Source of the DNA: Heyndrickxia acidiproducens DSM 23148 | Lineage (GTDB): Bacteria; Bacillota; Bacilli; Bacillales; Bacillaceae_C | Reading direction: 5' to 3' | Assembly: GCF_000374345.1 (NCBI RefSeq) | Contig: NZ_KB893978.1 | Span: 1 to 64,000, forward strand | DNA length: 64,000 nt | Shown: positions 25,693 through 35,277 of the stretch, in pieces | Position numbering within the stretch: the first letter of the stretch is position 1 | How the letters are laid out: each line of letters opens with the position of its first letter | Notes under the pieces: generated by a model | The model's database searches: none | What the model was told of the DNA's origin: nothing | Seen by the model: only the letters and a program-made list of their open reading frames with translations | Position numbers and translations under genes: made by a program

Positions 25693-27306
25693 ATGATGAA
25701 ACTGGATTACTTATACCATCCTTACCAGTCTGTGAGAAACACTGTTTTTGCCAAAAGGGGAATGGTTGCCTCGTCACAGCCGCTCGCTGCACAGGCCGGT
25801 CTTGAAATATTGCAAAAAGGCGGCAATGCAATTGATGCCGCGATCGCAACGGCTGCCACTTTAACTGTTGTGGAGCCGACATCCAATGGAATCGGTTCGG
25901 ATGCTTTTGCACTTGTTTGGACAAAAGGAAAACTGCATGGTTTGAATGCCAGCGGCCCGGCACCACAATCGATTTCCATTGAAGCGGTGAAGAGAAAAGG
26001 CCATGAAAAGATGCCTGCTTATGGTGTGATTCCGATCACGGTTCCGGGTGCACCTTCCGCATGGGCCGTGTTATCAGAAAAGTTTGGAAGGCTGCCATTA
26101 ACAGAAGTGCTGGCGCCGGCAATCCGGTATGCGGAGGAAGGGTTCCCCCTTACACCTGTCTTAGGGAAGAACTGGAAACTTGCTTTCCGGCGTTTTCAAA
26201 CCAGTTTTAAAGGAGACATGTTCCGTCCTTGGTTTGATACCTTCGCGCCGAATGGCAGGGTGCCGGAAATCGGCGAAGTATGGAAGTCGCCGGATCACGC
26301 GGCCGCACTGCGTGAAATCGCAGAGACGAAGGCGGAAAGTTTTTACAGGGGCCGGCTAGCAGAAAAAATCAGCGGTTATGTGCAAAAGTGGGGCGGCTTT
26401 TTAGAACAAGAGGATTTGGCTGCCTATCATCCTGAATGGGTAGAACCGATTTCGACCCGGTACCGCGGCTTTGATGTGTGGGAGATTCCGCCGAACGGGC
26501 AGGGACTCGTTGCTTTAATGGCGCTGAGCATCGCCCGCGGCTTTGATTTCCGGGAAAAAGACAGCGCAGATACTTATCATAAACAAATTGAAGCCATGAA
26601 ACTGGCCTTTACGGATGGAAAAACGTTTATTACCGATGCAGGGGAAATGAAGGCGGATATTACGCACCTGCTTTCGGAAGACTATGCGCATACACGGCGT
26701 AAACTGATCGGTGAAACGGCGCTGGCGCCAAAACCGTATGATCTGCCAAAAAGCGGTACGGTGTATTTGGCGGCGGCAGATGGCGATGGTAACATGGTTT
26801 CTTATATTCAAAGCAACTATATGGGTTTTGGCTCAGGGATTGTGGTTCCCGGGACAGGCATTGCGCTCCAGAACCGCGGCCACGATTTTTCACTGGATGA
26901 AGCACATGTGAATGCTTTAAAAGCAGGAAAAAAAACATATCATACAATTATCCCGGGCTTTTTAACAAAAGATGGGGAAGCGGTTGGGCCTTTTGGTGTG
27001 ATGGGCGGATACATGCAGCCGCAGGGCCATGTCCAGGTGCTGATGAATACGATTGATTTCCATCTCCACCCGCAGCAGGCTCTTGATGCACCGCGCTGGC
27101 AGTGGCTGGAAGGGAAAAAAGTGCTGGTTGAACCGAACTTTCCGAACCACCTTGTCCAGGCCTTGATCCAAAAAGGCCACGACATCCGGGTGGCAGCGGA
27201 TACCGGAAGTTTCGGGCGCGGGGAAATCATCTGGCGCGATTCCGGCACAGGCGTCCTGATGGGCGGTACGGAATCACGCGCAGACGGCACTGTCGCAGCA
27301 TGGTGA
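25693..27306 (+). CDS. Gamma-glutamyltransferase-like protein (YwrD type)
   Basis: A 537-residue Ntn-hydrolase of the gamma-glutamyltransferase family. The N-terminal part has MVASSQPLAAQAGLEILQKGGNA split over two motifs and the usual AIATAATLTVVEP. The nucleophile region is PKSGTVYLAAADGDGN (Thr in SGT, about residue 356), followed by NYMGFGSGIVVPGTGI. There is no signal peptide, so it is probably cytosolic, as for B. subtilis YwrD, unlike secreted Ggt. Chromate-transporter genes follow, also as ywr neighbours in B. subtilis. The natural substrate is not known. Confidence 0.85.
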   Translation: MMKLDYLYHPYQSVRNTVFAKRGMVASSQPLAAQAGLEILQKGGNAIDAAIATAATLTVVEPTSNGIGSDAFALVWTKGKLHGLNASGPAPQSISIEAVKRKGHEKMPAYGVIPITVPGAPSAWAVLSEKFGRLPLTEVLAPAIRYAEEGFPLTPVLGKNWKLAFRRFQTSFKGDMFRPWFDTFAPNGRVPEIGEVWKSPDHAAALREIAETKAESFYRGRLAEKISGYVQKWGGFLEQEDLAAYHPEWVEPISTRYRGFDVWEIPPNGQGLVALMALSIARGFDFREKDSADTYHKQIEAMKLAFTDGKTFITDAGEMKADITHLLSEDYAHTRRKLIGETALAPKPYDLPKSGTVYLAAADGDGNMVSYIQSNYMGFGSGIVVPGTGIALQNRGHDFSLDEAHVNALKAGKKTYHTIIPGFLTKDGEAVGPFGVMGGYMQPQGHVQVLMNTIDFHLHPQQALDAPRWQWLEGKKVLVEPNFPNHLVQALIQKGHDIRVAADTGSFGRGEIIWRDSGTGVLMGGTESRADGTVAAW

Positions 27307-27336
27307 TGTGTTGAAGAACCGGCGGCAGGCCCGCTG

Positions 27337-27345
27337 TGGTATACT
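27337..27345 (+). promoter_or_regulatory. Extended -10 promoter of the chromate transporter pair
   Basis: TGGTATACT is an extended -10 element (TGnTATAAT type) 33 bases ahead of the first transporter gene. No good -35 box is visible. Confidence 0.4.
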
Positions 27346-27377
27346 GGGTACACGAATGTAAAAAGGATTGTGGTAGT

Positions 27378-27947
27378 GTGAAAGCGAAGAATTGGGACAT
27401 ATTCATGGCGTTTTTCAGGGCCGGACTGCTTGGCTTTGGAGGCGGGCTTTCAGCGATTCCGCTGATGCACCGTGAAGTCGTCAAAGTGTATAAATGGATG
27501 GAGGAGGATGAGTTCTCTGACATTTTAGCTTTGGCCAACACGCTTCCCGGCCCGATCAATACAAAAATGTCAGGATATATCGGCTACCGGGTCGGCGGGA
27601 AAGCCGGGCTGCTGGCTGCGCTCACGGGGACAGTTGTGCCGGCGGTTCTATTGATGATCATTTTATTGACGGCATTGAATGCATATAAAGATAAACCATG
27701 GGTGCAAGGCATGTCAAAAGCGGTCGTCCCGGTTGCCGGCGTCATGCTGGGGACACTGACATGGGGGTTTGTCATCAAATCCGTGCAGGCAATCGGCTGG
27801 CCGTTAACCCTTGTGATTGTGGCGGCCGGCGTTGTGGTCATGGTGCTGTCAGGCATCCATCCCGCATTTTTTATTGGGGCGCTCTTGGCGATTGCGTTAT
27901 TTACCAAAAAAGATTTTGATAGAAAAAAACGGGTGAATACTTCATGA
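27378..27947 (+). CDS. Chromate transporter (CHR family), half-size protein 1
   Basis: About 189 residues with five to six hydrophobic segments. The CHR signature is seen near the start: FFRAGLLGFGGGLSAIPLM, followed by ALANTLPGPINTKMSGYIGY. Short CHR proteins are encoded as pairs that together form the transporter, as in B. subtilis ywrB-ywrA. GTG 27378 is chosen, since the conserved part begins just after; AAGGA lies about 12 bases before it. It overlaps the second half by four bases. Export of chromate is the family role; the true anion may differ. Confidence 0.85.
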   Translation: MKAKNWDIFMAFFRAGLLGFGGGLSAIPLMHREVVKVYKWMEEDEFSDILALANTLPGPINTKMSGYIGYRVGGKAGLLAALTGTVVPAVLLMIILLTALNAYKDKPWVQGMSKAVVPVAGVMLGTLTWGFVIKSVQAIGWPLTLVIVAAGVVVMVLSGIHPAFFIGALLAIALFTKKDFDRKKRVNTS

Positions 27948-28474
27948 TCTACTGGAAACTGTTTTTGGCCAATCTGATTGCCAATCTGCTGGGATACGGA
28001 GGCGGCCCGGCATCCATCCCGCTTTTGAAACATGAAGTGGTGGACCGCTACCACTGGTATTCCGTCCATGAATTCAGTGAAATCGTCGCCGTCGGAAATG
28101 CCCTTCCCGGACCGATTGCACCGGAGATGGCCGGATATATCGGTTTTGATCAAGCGGGCATTCCCGGTGCACTTGTTTCGCTGGTTGGCGCGATTGCCCC
28201 TTCGTTAATTTTGTTCATGCTATTGCTCGGGCTATTGCTGAAAAACCGCGATTCCCCGAAGGTCAAAAATATGACAAAACTCGTCCGCCCGGCTATCGTC
28301 GTCCTGCTTGGCATGGTAACGATTGACTTTTTTACAAATGCCTATCACAGCATCGGCATTCTCCACGTGCTGGTTCTTTCCATTCTGAGCTTTTTCCTGC
28401 TTGAAAGATGGCGCGTCAGCCCTGTGTATGTGATTTGTGGCGCACTCGTTTACGGTGCTATTTTCCTCGGCTGA
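27944..28474 (+). CDS. Chromate transporter (CHR family), half-size protein 2
   Basis: A 176-residue partner of the preceding gene. It repeats the same signature (LLGYGGGPASIPLL, then VGNALPGPIAPEMAGYIGF) and has several membrane segments. The ATGA overlap with the first gene means coupled translation and a one-to-one ratio. A strong terminator follows. Confidence 0.85.
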   Translation: MIYWKLFLANLIANLLGYGGGPASIPLLKHEVVDRYHWYSVHEFSEIVAVGNALPGPIAPEMAGYIGFDQAGIPGALVSLVGAIAPSLILFMLLLGLLLKNRDSPKVKNMTKLVRPAIVVLLGMVTIDFFTNAYHSIGILHVLVLSILSFFLLERWRVSPVYVICGALVYGAIFLG

Positions 28475-28495
28475 ACACTTTATATCATAATAAAA

Positions 28496-28533
28496 AAGAA
28501 CCCGGCTGGACTGTCCCGCCCGGGTTCTTTTGT
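28496..28533 (+). terminator. Terminator of the chromate transporter operon
   Basis: AAGAACCCGG pairs with CCGGGTTCTT, followed by a short T-run. Confidence 0.75.
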
Positions 28534-28682
28534 TGTGAATTGAAGGCTTCAGTGCTAAAATGAAGAAAGGTTTATGTATAAAGAAAAGGTCAACTACTAC
28601 TACACATCGGCAGCCGGGAAAATTCCGGCATGATGAAAATACAGGAAAAACATAACACCATAAAGAAATCTTTCGTTTACTA

Positions 28683-28691
28683 TGATACAAT
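28683..28691 (+). promoter_or_regulatory. Extended -10 promoter of secA
   Basis: TGATACAAT fits the extended -10 form. It lies about 126 bases ahead of secA; no good -35 box is visible. Confidence 0.4.
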
Positions 28692-28816
28692 AAACTTTTA
28701 CAGAGACAGTGTCTTTTAGGCGAGCATGATGGGAATTGGATTGTTAGAGGCTGGACTTATATGAAAGAGAACTTGGGCAGCCACCCATTTTTTAAAAACA
28801 AAAGGAGCGTTTTTGA

Positions 28817-31333
28817 ATGGTAGCTTTTTTGGACAAAGTGTTTGATGCCAATAAACGTGAACTGAAACATCTAGAGAAAATTGCAAACCAGATTGAAGAA
28901 TTGGCCCCGGATATGGAAAAGCTTTCGGACGATCAGCTGCGCGCAAAAACGGAAGAATTTAAGCAGCGTTATCAAAACGGGGAAACCCTCGATGATTTGC
29001 TCGTTGAAGCTTTTGCGGTTGTACGTGAAGGTTCAAGACGGGTTCTGGACCTGTATCCTTATCATGTCCAATTAATGGGCGGCATTACGCTGCATGAAGG
29101 AAATATTTCTGAAATGAAAACTGGTGAAGGGAAGACGCTGACGGCAACAATGCCGGTTTATTTAAATGCCCTGTCCGGGCGCGGCGTCCATGTCGTTACG
29201 GTCAACGAATATCTGGCAAGCCGCGACGCCAAGGAAATGGGGGAATTATACAACTTCCTCGGCCTTTCCGTCGGCTTGAACTTAAACAGCATGTCAAGTG
29301 AAGAGAAACAAGCAGCATATGCCGCAGATATCACATATGGAACGAACAATGAATTCGGTTTTGACTATCTGCGCGACAATATGGTCCTTTACCAGGAGCA
29401 AAAAGTGCAGCGGCCGCTATATTTTGCGATCATTGATGAAGTCGACTCGATTTTAATTGATGAAGCAAGAACACCGCTGATTATTTCCGGACAGGCTGAA
29501 AAATCGACAACGCTGTATACACAGGCCAATGCGTTTGTACGTACATTAAATAAAGAAGAAGACTATACCTATGATGTCAAAACGAAAAGCGTCCTGCTGA
29601 CAGAAGAGGGCATTACAAAAGCGGAAAAATACTTCAACTTGAAAAACTTATATGACATTAGCAATGTGACGATCAATCACCACATCAACCAGGCATTGAA
29701 AGCCAATGTCGCGATGCACCGTGATGTCGATTATGTGGTTCAGGACGGCGAAATTGTCATTGTTGACCAGTTCACCGGCCGTTTAATGAAGGGGCGCCGT
29801 TTCAGTGATGGGCTCCATCAGGCAATCGAAGCAAAAGAAATGGTGGAAATTCAAAATGAAAGCATGACAATGGCGACGATCACGTTCCAAAACTACTTCC
29901 GGATGTATGAAAAGCTGGCCGGGATGACGGGTACAGCAAAAACGGAAGAAGAAGAATTCCGCAACATTTATAATATGCGCGTTGTTGTCATCCCGACAAA
30001 CCGCCCAATTATCCGTGATGACCGGCCGGATTTGATCTATTCGACCATGGAGGGAAAATTTAAGGCAGTTGTGGAAGACATAAAACAGCGCCATGATCTT
30101 GGCCAGCCGGTGCTGGTCGGCACGGTTGCAATTGAAACATCGGAATTGGTTTCTTCGATGTTGAAAAAGAAAGGCGTCAAACATAATGTGTTGAACGCGA
30201 AAAACCACGGGCGTGAAGCAGAAATCATCAAAACGGCCGGCCAGAAAGGTGCAGTGACGATTGCAACGAACATGGCCGGGCGCGGTACCGATATCAAACT
30301 GGGCGAAGGGGTGGTTGAACTCGGCGGCTTGGCTGTGATTGGCACAGAACGGCATGAGTCAAGGCGGATCGATAACCAGCTGCGCGGGCGTTCTGGACGC
30401 CAGGGCGACCCAGGGGTTACGCAATTTTATCTTTCCATGGAAGATGAATTGATGCGCCGGTTTGGTTCGGATAATATGAAGAACATGATGGAAAAGCTCG
30501 GCATGGATGACAACCAGCCGATCCAAAGCAAAATGGTGTCGCGGGCCGTTGAATCTGCGCAAAAACGCGTGGAAGGCAATAACTTCGATGCCCGGAAACA
30601 ATTGCTGCAATACGATGATGTGTTAAGGCAGCAGCGCGAAATTATTTATAACCAGCGCAATGAAGTGCTGACATCGGATAACTTGCGCGGGATCGTCGAA
30701 AATATGATTCAATCCGTTGTGCAGCGGACGGTTGATTTAAATGCACCTGCCCATGAGGATGAGGAAGAATGGAATCTGCAGGGGATTGTTGACTATGTCC
30801 AGGGGAATCTGCTTCATGAAGGAGACGTGAAGGTGGAGAATCTCCTTGGCAAAGAACCGGAAGAAATGGTCGAACTGATCATGAAAAACGTGAAAGAACG
30901 CTACGATGAAAAAGAGGCGGCCTTTGAACCGGAAAGAATGCGCGAATTTGAAAGAGTCATTCTGCTGCGTTCCGTTGATTCCAAGTGGATCGACCACATC
31001 GATGCAATGGACCATCTCCGTGAAGGTATCCATTTGCGTGCATACGGGCAGATCGACCCGCTGCGCGAATACCAGTCAGAAGGATTTGCGATGTTTGAAA
31101 ATATGGTGGCGTCCATTGAAGAAGACACCGCGAAATATATCATGAAAGCTGAAATCCAAAATAACCTGGAGCGCCAGGAAGTAGCGAAGGGCCAGGCAAT
31201 GATTCCGGCGGATGAAGGCGAAGTTGTAAAGAAAAAGCCGGTCCGCAAAAAGGTACATGTCGGCCGTAACGACCCATGCCCATGCGGAAGCGGCAAAAAA
31301 TATAAAAACTGCCACGGCAGAATGCAGGCATAA
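28817..31333 (+). CDS. secA: Preprotein translocase ATPase SecA
   Basis: An 838-residue motor that drives secretory proteins through SecYEG. Walker [10 protein letters not shown] (about residue 100), the DEAD-type box [15 protein letters not shown], the second helicase motif [12 protein letters not shown] and the [13 protein letters not shown] motif are intact. The C-terminal zinc/SecB-type tail [14 protein letters not shown] is present. Length equals that of B. subtilis SecA. The start is ATG behind AAAGGAG. prfB follows 200 bases later, as in other Bacillaceae. Confidence 0.97.
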   Translation: MVAFLDKVFDANKRELKHLEKIANQIEELAPDMEKLSDDQLRAKTEEFKQRYQNGETLDDLLVEAFAVVREGSRRVLDLYPYHVQLMGGITLHEGNISEMKTGEGKTLTATMPVYLNALSGRGVHVVTVNEYLASRDAKEMGELYNFLGLSVGLNLNSMSSEEKQAAYAADITYGTNNEFGFDYLRDNMVLYQEQKVQRPLYFAIIDEVDSILIDEARTPLIISGQAEKSTTLYTQANAFVRTLNKEEDYTYDVKTKSVLLTEEGITKAEKYFNLKNLYDISNVTINHHINQALKANVAMHRDVDYVVQDGEIVIVDQFTGRLMKGRRFSDGLHQAIEAKEMVEIQNESMTMATITFQNYFRMYEKLAGMTGTAKTEEEEFRNIYNMRVVVIPTNRPIIRDDRPDLIYSTMEGKFKAVVEDIKQRHDLGQPVLVGTVAIETSELVSSMLKKKGVKHNVLNAKNHGREAEIIKTAGQKGAVTIATNMAGRGTDIKLGEGVVELGGLAVIGTERHESRRIDNQLRGRSGRQGDPGVTQFYLSMEDELMRRFGSDNMKNMMEKLGMDDNQPIQSKMVSRAVESAQKRVEGNNFDARKQLLQYDDVLRQQREIIYNQRNEVLTSDNLRGIVENMIQSVVQRTVDLNAPAHEDEEEWNLQGIVDYVQGNLLHEGDVKVENLLGKEPEEMVELIMKNVKERYDEKEAAFEPERMREFERVILLRSVDSKWIDHIDAMDHLREGIHLRAYGQIDPLREYQSEGFAMFENMVASIEEDTAKYIMKAEIQNNLERQEVAKGQAMIPADEGEVVKKKPVRKKVHVGRNDPCPCGSGKKYKNCHGRMQA

Positions 31334-31462
31334 ACGCCAGGGGACAGCCGCCCTCGTGAAGGCTTGCGGCACGAAAGAAAAAACGTGCTGCAGGTTGAAT
31401 ACCGGCGGACCCGGCTGGTGCTGTTTTTTGCAAATCCAGCAGAAAACGATTAAAGTAAAAAT

Positions 31463-31489
31463 GAGGGCTGAAACATAGCCTTCTTTTTT
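31463..31489 (+). terminator. Weak terminator between secA and prfB
   Basis: GAGGGCT and AGCCTTC form a 7-bp stem with one G-T pair, followed by TTTTTT. Confidence 0.55.
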
Positions 31490-31533
31490 ACGGTTCATGA
31501 ATGCAGTATTGAAATTAATTTGAGGTGAAGAGA

Positions 31534-32635
31534 ATGGAATTATCGGAAATCAGATCAGAACTTGAAAATACAGCTAAGCGTTTAGCGGACTTCAGGGGGT
31601 CTCTTTGAATTAGAAAACAAAGAGACACGAATCGCCGAATTAGATGAGAAAATGCTGGATCCGGATTTTTGGAATGACCAGCAGGAAGCCCAAAAAATCA
31701 TCAATGAATCAAACAGCTTAAAAGAAATGGTCAATGTCTATCATGACCTTTCTTCCACACAGGAAAACCTGGAGCTTACCTATGAACTTGTAAAAGAGGA
31801 GGACGACTCGGAACTGGAGGGAGAACTGGAGAAAGAATTGACCGATTTTGTCACACGGTTGAATGAGTATGAACTCCAGCTGCTCTTAAACGGCCCGTAT
31901 GACGCCAACAATGCGATTTTGGAATTGCACCCGGGCGCCGGCGGGACCGAGTCGCAGGACTGGTGCTCGATGCTGCTCCGGATGTATACGCGCTGGGGAG
32001 AGAAGAAAGGATTTAAAGTCGAGACCCTTGATTATCTGCCGGGTGAAGAAGCCGGCGTTAAGAGTGTTACGCTCTTGTTTAAGGGGCATAATGCATATGG
32101 CTATTTAAAAGCAGAAAAAGGCATCCACCGCCTCGTGCGGATCTCGCCGTTTGACGCAGCAGGCCGGCGCCATACCTCATTTGTGTCATGCGATGTAATG
32201 CCGGAATTAGATGACAACATCGAAATTGATATTCGCCCTGAAGATTTGCGCGTCGACACTTACCGGGCAAGCGGTGCAGGCGGACAGCATATTAACAAGA
32301 CCTCTTCAGCTGTACGTATCACCCATATTCCTACCGGGATTGTTGTGGCCTGCCAGTCTCAACGTTCCCAGTTTCAAAACCGTGATCAGGCGATGAAAAT
32401 GCTAAAAGCAAAACTGTATCAAAAAGAAGTAGAAGAAAAAGAAAAAGCCATGGCTGAAATCCGCGGCGAACAAAAGGACATCGCATGGGGAAGCCAGATC
32501 CGGTCCTATGTATTCCATCCGTATTCGATGGTGAAGGATCACCGTACCAATACGGAAACAGGCAATACCCAGGCCGTCATGGACGGAGAAATTGACATGT
32601 TTATTGACGCGTATTTGCGTTCCCGGATTTCTTAA
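31534..32635 (+). CDS. prfB: Peptide chain release factor 2, with programmed +1 frameshift
   Basis: RF2 reads UGA and UAA stop codons. The first 24 codons (31534-31605, [16 protein letters not shown]...) end at an in-frame TGA (31606-31608). Shifting +1 at CTT-T continues from GAA 31607 to 32635, giving about 366 residues, the normal RF2 length. The release motif GGQ lies in [13 protein letters not shown] and the tripeptide SPF that reads the stop codon lies in RISPFDAAG. The annotated gene must join both frames. RF2 levels thus set their own synthesis. Confidence 0.95.
31594..31608 (+). promoter_or_regulatory. RF2 recoding site
   Basis: AGGGGG (internal Shine-Dalgarno), TCT, the slippery CTT codon and TGA are in the classical RF2 arrangement, with three bases between the internal Shine-Dalgarno and CTT. 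Confidence 0.92.
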
Positions 32636-32724
32636 GAACTGCCTTTTGAACCAGAACAATCGGGTATAGGGTAACCAGGAAGGAACAGTACTGTGAACAA
32701 TTGAAGGATGGGAGGATGCCGAAT

Positions 32725-33048
32725 ATGAAGAAATGCATCGCAGCAGCAATGGCGGTCGCGCTCACGTTCGGTCTTGCTGCCTGCGGAAATGATTCCGCTT
32801 CAGACAAAGGGACAAACAACTCTGCAAGTGCAGGAGACGCAAAGAAGCTCGTGGATCAAAAATGCTCCGCCTGCCACGGCCGGAATCTTGAAGGGAACGT
32901 GGGGCCGAGCCTGGAAAAGATTGGATCGAAAATGAATGAGAAGCAGATCCTGGATGTCATTGAAAACGGCAAGGGAGACATGCCAAAAGGAATCTTGAAG
33001 GGCGATGACGCCAAAAAGGTTGCCAAATGGCTGTCACAAAAGAAATAG
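32725..33048 (+). CDS. cccB: Cytochrome c-551, membrane-anchored
   Basis: A 107-residue small cytochrome c. The signal peptide ends in a lipobox (LAACG), so the protein is a lipoprotein on the outer face of the membrane. The heme motif is CSACH, and the sixth ligand Met is in GDMPKGIL. It carries electrons in the respiratory chain. ATG 32725 is nine bases behind GGGAGG; the upstream in-frame TTG and ATG codons are too close to this site. Position between prfB and ftsE is as in B. subtilis. Confidence 0.9.
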   Translation: MKKCIAAAMAVALTFGLAACGNDSASDKGTNNSASAGDAKKLVDQKCSACHGRNLEGNVGPSLEKIGSKMNEKQILDVIENGKGDMPKGILKGDDAKKVAKWLSQKK

Positions 33049-33062
33049 TGAATTTTGTTGCG

Positions 33063-33093
33063 GGCCGGAAACTGTTCTTTGTTCCGGCCTTTT
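33063..33093 (+). terminator. Terminator of cccB
   Basis: GGCCGGAA pairs with TTCCGGCC, followed by a short TTTTA. Confidence 0.7.
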
Positions 33094-33227
33094 ACCTCTC
33101 TGGATGAAAGGGCCATTTTCCCGGTTCTTCCGGCATTCCCCAGGTTTTCCCCATCGTTCGTATGTCCGGCAAGTCATTTCAAGATAACAAATTGAAATAA
33201 AACTGTAATGTATCAACAGGTTAAGGA

Positions 33228-33236
33228 TGTTATAAT
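33228..33236 (+). promoter_or_regulatory. Extended -10 promoter of ftsEX
   Basis: TGTTATAAT is a perfect extended -10 box. The transcript would start near 33243, more than 250 bases ahead of ftsE. Confidence 0.55.
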
Positions 33237-33496
33237 AGTCGTGTGTGAATTTCGAGCAATTACGCCTAATCTCGCGTTTTTCCAAAATAAAAGTCGAAAT
33301 TTGCACGTAAACCCCTTCCCCTTTTGGAGGACAAAGGGTGCGTTTTCAGTTTCGAGATTGCGCGTTCAAGCAGAAAAATCCGCAATTTTGCGGTTTAGTA
33401 GTTTGAAATGTATTGTAATTGTCGTTTTTTGGTTGCAGTTAAATTTACGGCCCTGCATCTTTGAAAAAGCAGATTGAGGAAAAGTCAGGTGATGAA
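33237..33496 (+). other. Long structured leader of ftsEX
   Basis: About 260 bases lie between promoter and ftsE. The stretch contains repeated related words (TTTCGAG at two places, TCGAAATT, CTCGCG, TTGCGCG) and a tight hairpin CCGCAA-TT-TTGCGG (33380-33393) followed by TTTAG. It has no convincing gene. It could be a leader regulating ftsEX or a dispersed intergenic repeat. Confidence 0.4.
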
Positions 33497-34183
33497 ATGA
33501 TTGAAATGCATGATGTATATAAAAAATACCCGAACGGTGTGATGGCAGTAAGCGGCCTGAATATCAAAATCAACCAGGGCGAGTTTGTTTATATCGTCGG
33601 TCCAAGCGGCGCGGGGAAATCCACTTTTATTAAGCTGGTATACCGGGAAGAGAAGCCGACAGCCGGAACCATTACGGTAAACGGGGTAAATCTCTCAAAG
33701 ATAAAGAATAAGAGAATCCCTTATTTCAGAAGACAGATCGGCGTCGTTTTCCAGGACTTTAAGCTTTTGCCGACTTTAACGGTTTATGAGAATGTCGCTT
33801 TTGCCCTGGAAGTTATTGAGCAGGATCCGCCGGCGATCCGTAAACGCGTCATGGAAGTACTCGGCCAGGTTGGATTAACGAATAAAGCCAGAATGCTGCC
33901 GTCAGAGTTATCGGGCGGTGAACAGCAGCGGGTTTCGATTGCAAGGTCGATTGTCAACATGCCGAAAGTCGTCATTGCGGATGAACCAACAGGAAACCTT
34001 GACCCGGAAACGTCCTGGGATATCATGAAGATTCTCGAAGATATCAACGTGACGGGCACAACCGTTGTGATGGCCACACATAACCGGGAGATTGTCAACG
34101 CCAGTAAGCACCGTGTTATCGCGATTGAAGACGGGAAAGTTGTCCGTGATGAACAACAAGGGGGATACGGCTATGAAGATTAA
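33497..34183 (+). CDS. ftsE: Cell division ABC transporter ATPase FtsE
   Basis: A 228-residue ATPase which with FtsX transmits a signal across the membrane to a cell-wall hydrolase. Walker A GPSGAGKST, signature LSGGEQQR and Walker B VVIADEPTGNLDPE are intact. ATG 33497 (MIEMHDVYKKYPNG) is the family N terminus and follows AGGTGA; the longer frame from a TTG at 33461 is less likely. It overlaps ftsX by 11 bases. Confidence 0.95.
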   Translation: MIEMHDVYKKYPNGVMAVSGLNIKINQGEFVYIVGPSGAGKSTFIKLVYREEKPTAGTITVNGVNLSKIKNKRIPYFRRQIGVVFQDFKLLPTLTVYENVAFALEVIEQDPPAIRKRVMEVLGQVGLTNKARMLPSELSGGEQQRVSIARSIVNMPKVVIADEPTGNLDPETSWDIMKILEDINVTGTTVVMATHNREIVNASKHRVIAIEDGKVVRDEQQGGYGYED

Positions 34184-35057
34184 TACAGTAAGGCGCCACC
34201 TCCGTGAAAGTTTTAAAAGCCTCGGCCGCAACGGCTGGATGATGTTCGCTTCGGCAAGTGCCGTTACGATTACGCTTTTGCTTGTTGGTGTTTTCTTTGT
34301 CATCATCCTGAACATGAATAAATTCGCTTCCGATATTGAAAACGATGTAGAAATCCGCGTTCATATCGATCTAACAGCGAAAGAGGCGGACAGGGAACAG
34401 CTGAAAAGCCAAATTGAACAGATCGGCCAGGTCAAATCCATTAAGTTTTCTTCAAAGCAGCAGGAATTGCGCGACCTAATTAAAACAATGGGAAATGACT
34501 TTAAACTGTTTCAACAAGACAACCCTTTATATGATGTCTATATTGTCAAAACAAAGCAACCAACAGATACGCCAAAAGTAGCACAAAAAATTCAGAAAAT
34601 GGATCATGTTGAATCGGCCATTTACGGGAAAGGGAAAGTTGAAAGTCTTTTCCATGTGCTGAGCATCAGCCGTAACGTCGGTCTGGTCCTTATTATTGCG
34701 CTGCTTTTAACAGCCATGTTCTTAATCTCCAATACAATTAAGATTACAATTTTTGCGAGAAGAAAAGAAATTGAGATTATGAAACTGGTAGGGGCAACGA
34801 ACTGGTTTATCCGCTGGCCGTTCCTTTTGGAAGGGCTGTGGCTCGGCATCCTTGGTTCGATCCTGCCGATTCTGATTATCTCTTCAGGATATTTCTATCT
34901 GTACAGATTAGTGGCACCACGCCTTCACAACCAGTTTATTCAACTCCTGCATTACGGCCCATTAATTTACGGCATTGACGGTTTGCTGCTCCTGATGGGT
35001 GTTTTCATCGGGATCTGGGGAAGCTCCATGTCCATCCGCCGTTATTTAAAGGTATAA
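34173..35057 (+). CDS. ftsX: Cell division ABC transporter permease FtsX
   Basis: A 294-residue membrane protein with four predicted membrane segments (about residues 22-45, 170-190, 215-240, 262-285) and an extracellular loop after the first (about 46-165) that contacts the hydrolase in related systems. ATG 34173 follows AAGGGGG and gives the usual MKINTVRRHLRESF start. A putative EnvC/CwlO-type M23 hydrolase follows directly, matching the known FtsEX-hydrolase partnership. Confidence 0.95.
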   Translation: MKINTVRRHLRESFKSLGRNGWMMFASASAVTITLLLVGVFFVIILNMNKFASDIENDVEIRVHIDLTAKEADREQLKSQIEQIGQVKSIKFSSKQQELRDLIKTMGNDFKLFQQDNPLYDVYIVKTKQPTDTPKVAQKIQKMDHVESAIYGKGKVESLFHVLSISRNVGLVLIIALLLTAMFLISNTIKITIFARRKEIEIMKLVGATNWFIRWPFLLEGLWLGILGSILPILIISSGYFYLYRLVAPRLHNQFIQLLHYGPLIYGIDGLLLLMGVFIGIWGSSMSIRRYLKV

Positions 35058-35130
35058 GGCAAACATGGACAAGCAGGATTTAAAATCCGCGTGAATACCG
35101 GCTGGCAGATTTCTTTTCCTTCCCGGCCGG

Positions 35131-35176
35131 GCGCGCTTTTGTTTACATAAAGCGGGCTTTGGGTTGTTTTTCTTTT
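35131..35176 (+). terminator. Possible terminator of ftsEX
   Basis: GCGCGCTTT and AAAGCGGGC form an imperfect stem, followed by T-rich sequence. It lies about 75 bases behind ftsX. Confidence 0.4.
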
Positions 35177-35277
35177 TTACCCGCTTATGTTCATAGATAA
35201 ACATAGGAAAATGGAAAAGGTTTCTATCTTTTCCGTTATACATAAAAAATATATAAAAGAATTTGAGGGGGAAAGAC

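Noticed and set aside
33208..33477. 89-codon frame in the ftsEX leader
   Set aside because: The start overlaps the promoter, there is no ribosome site and no recognisable protein features; more likely untranslated leader.
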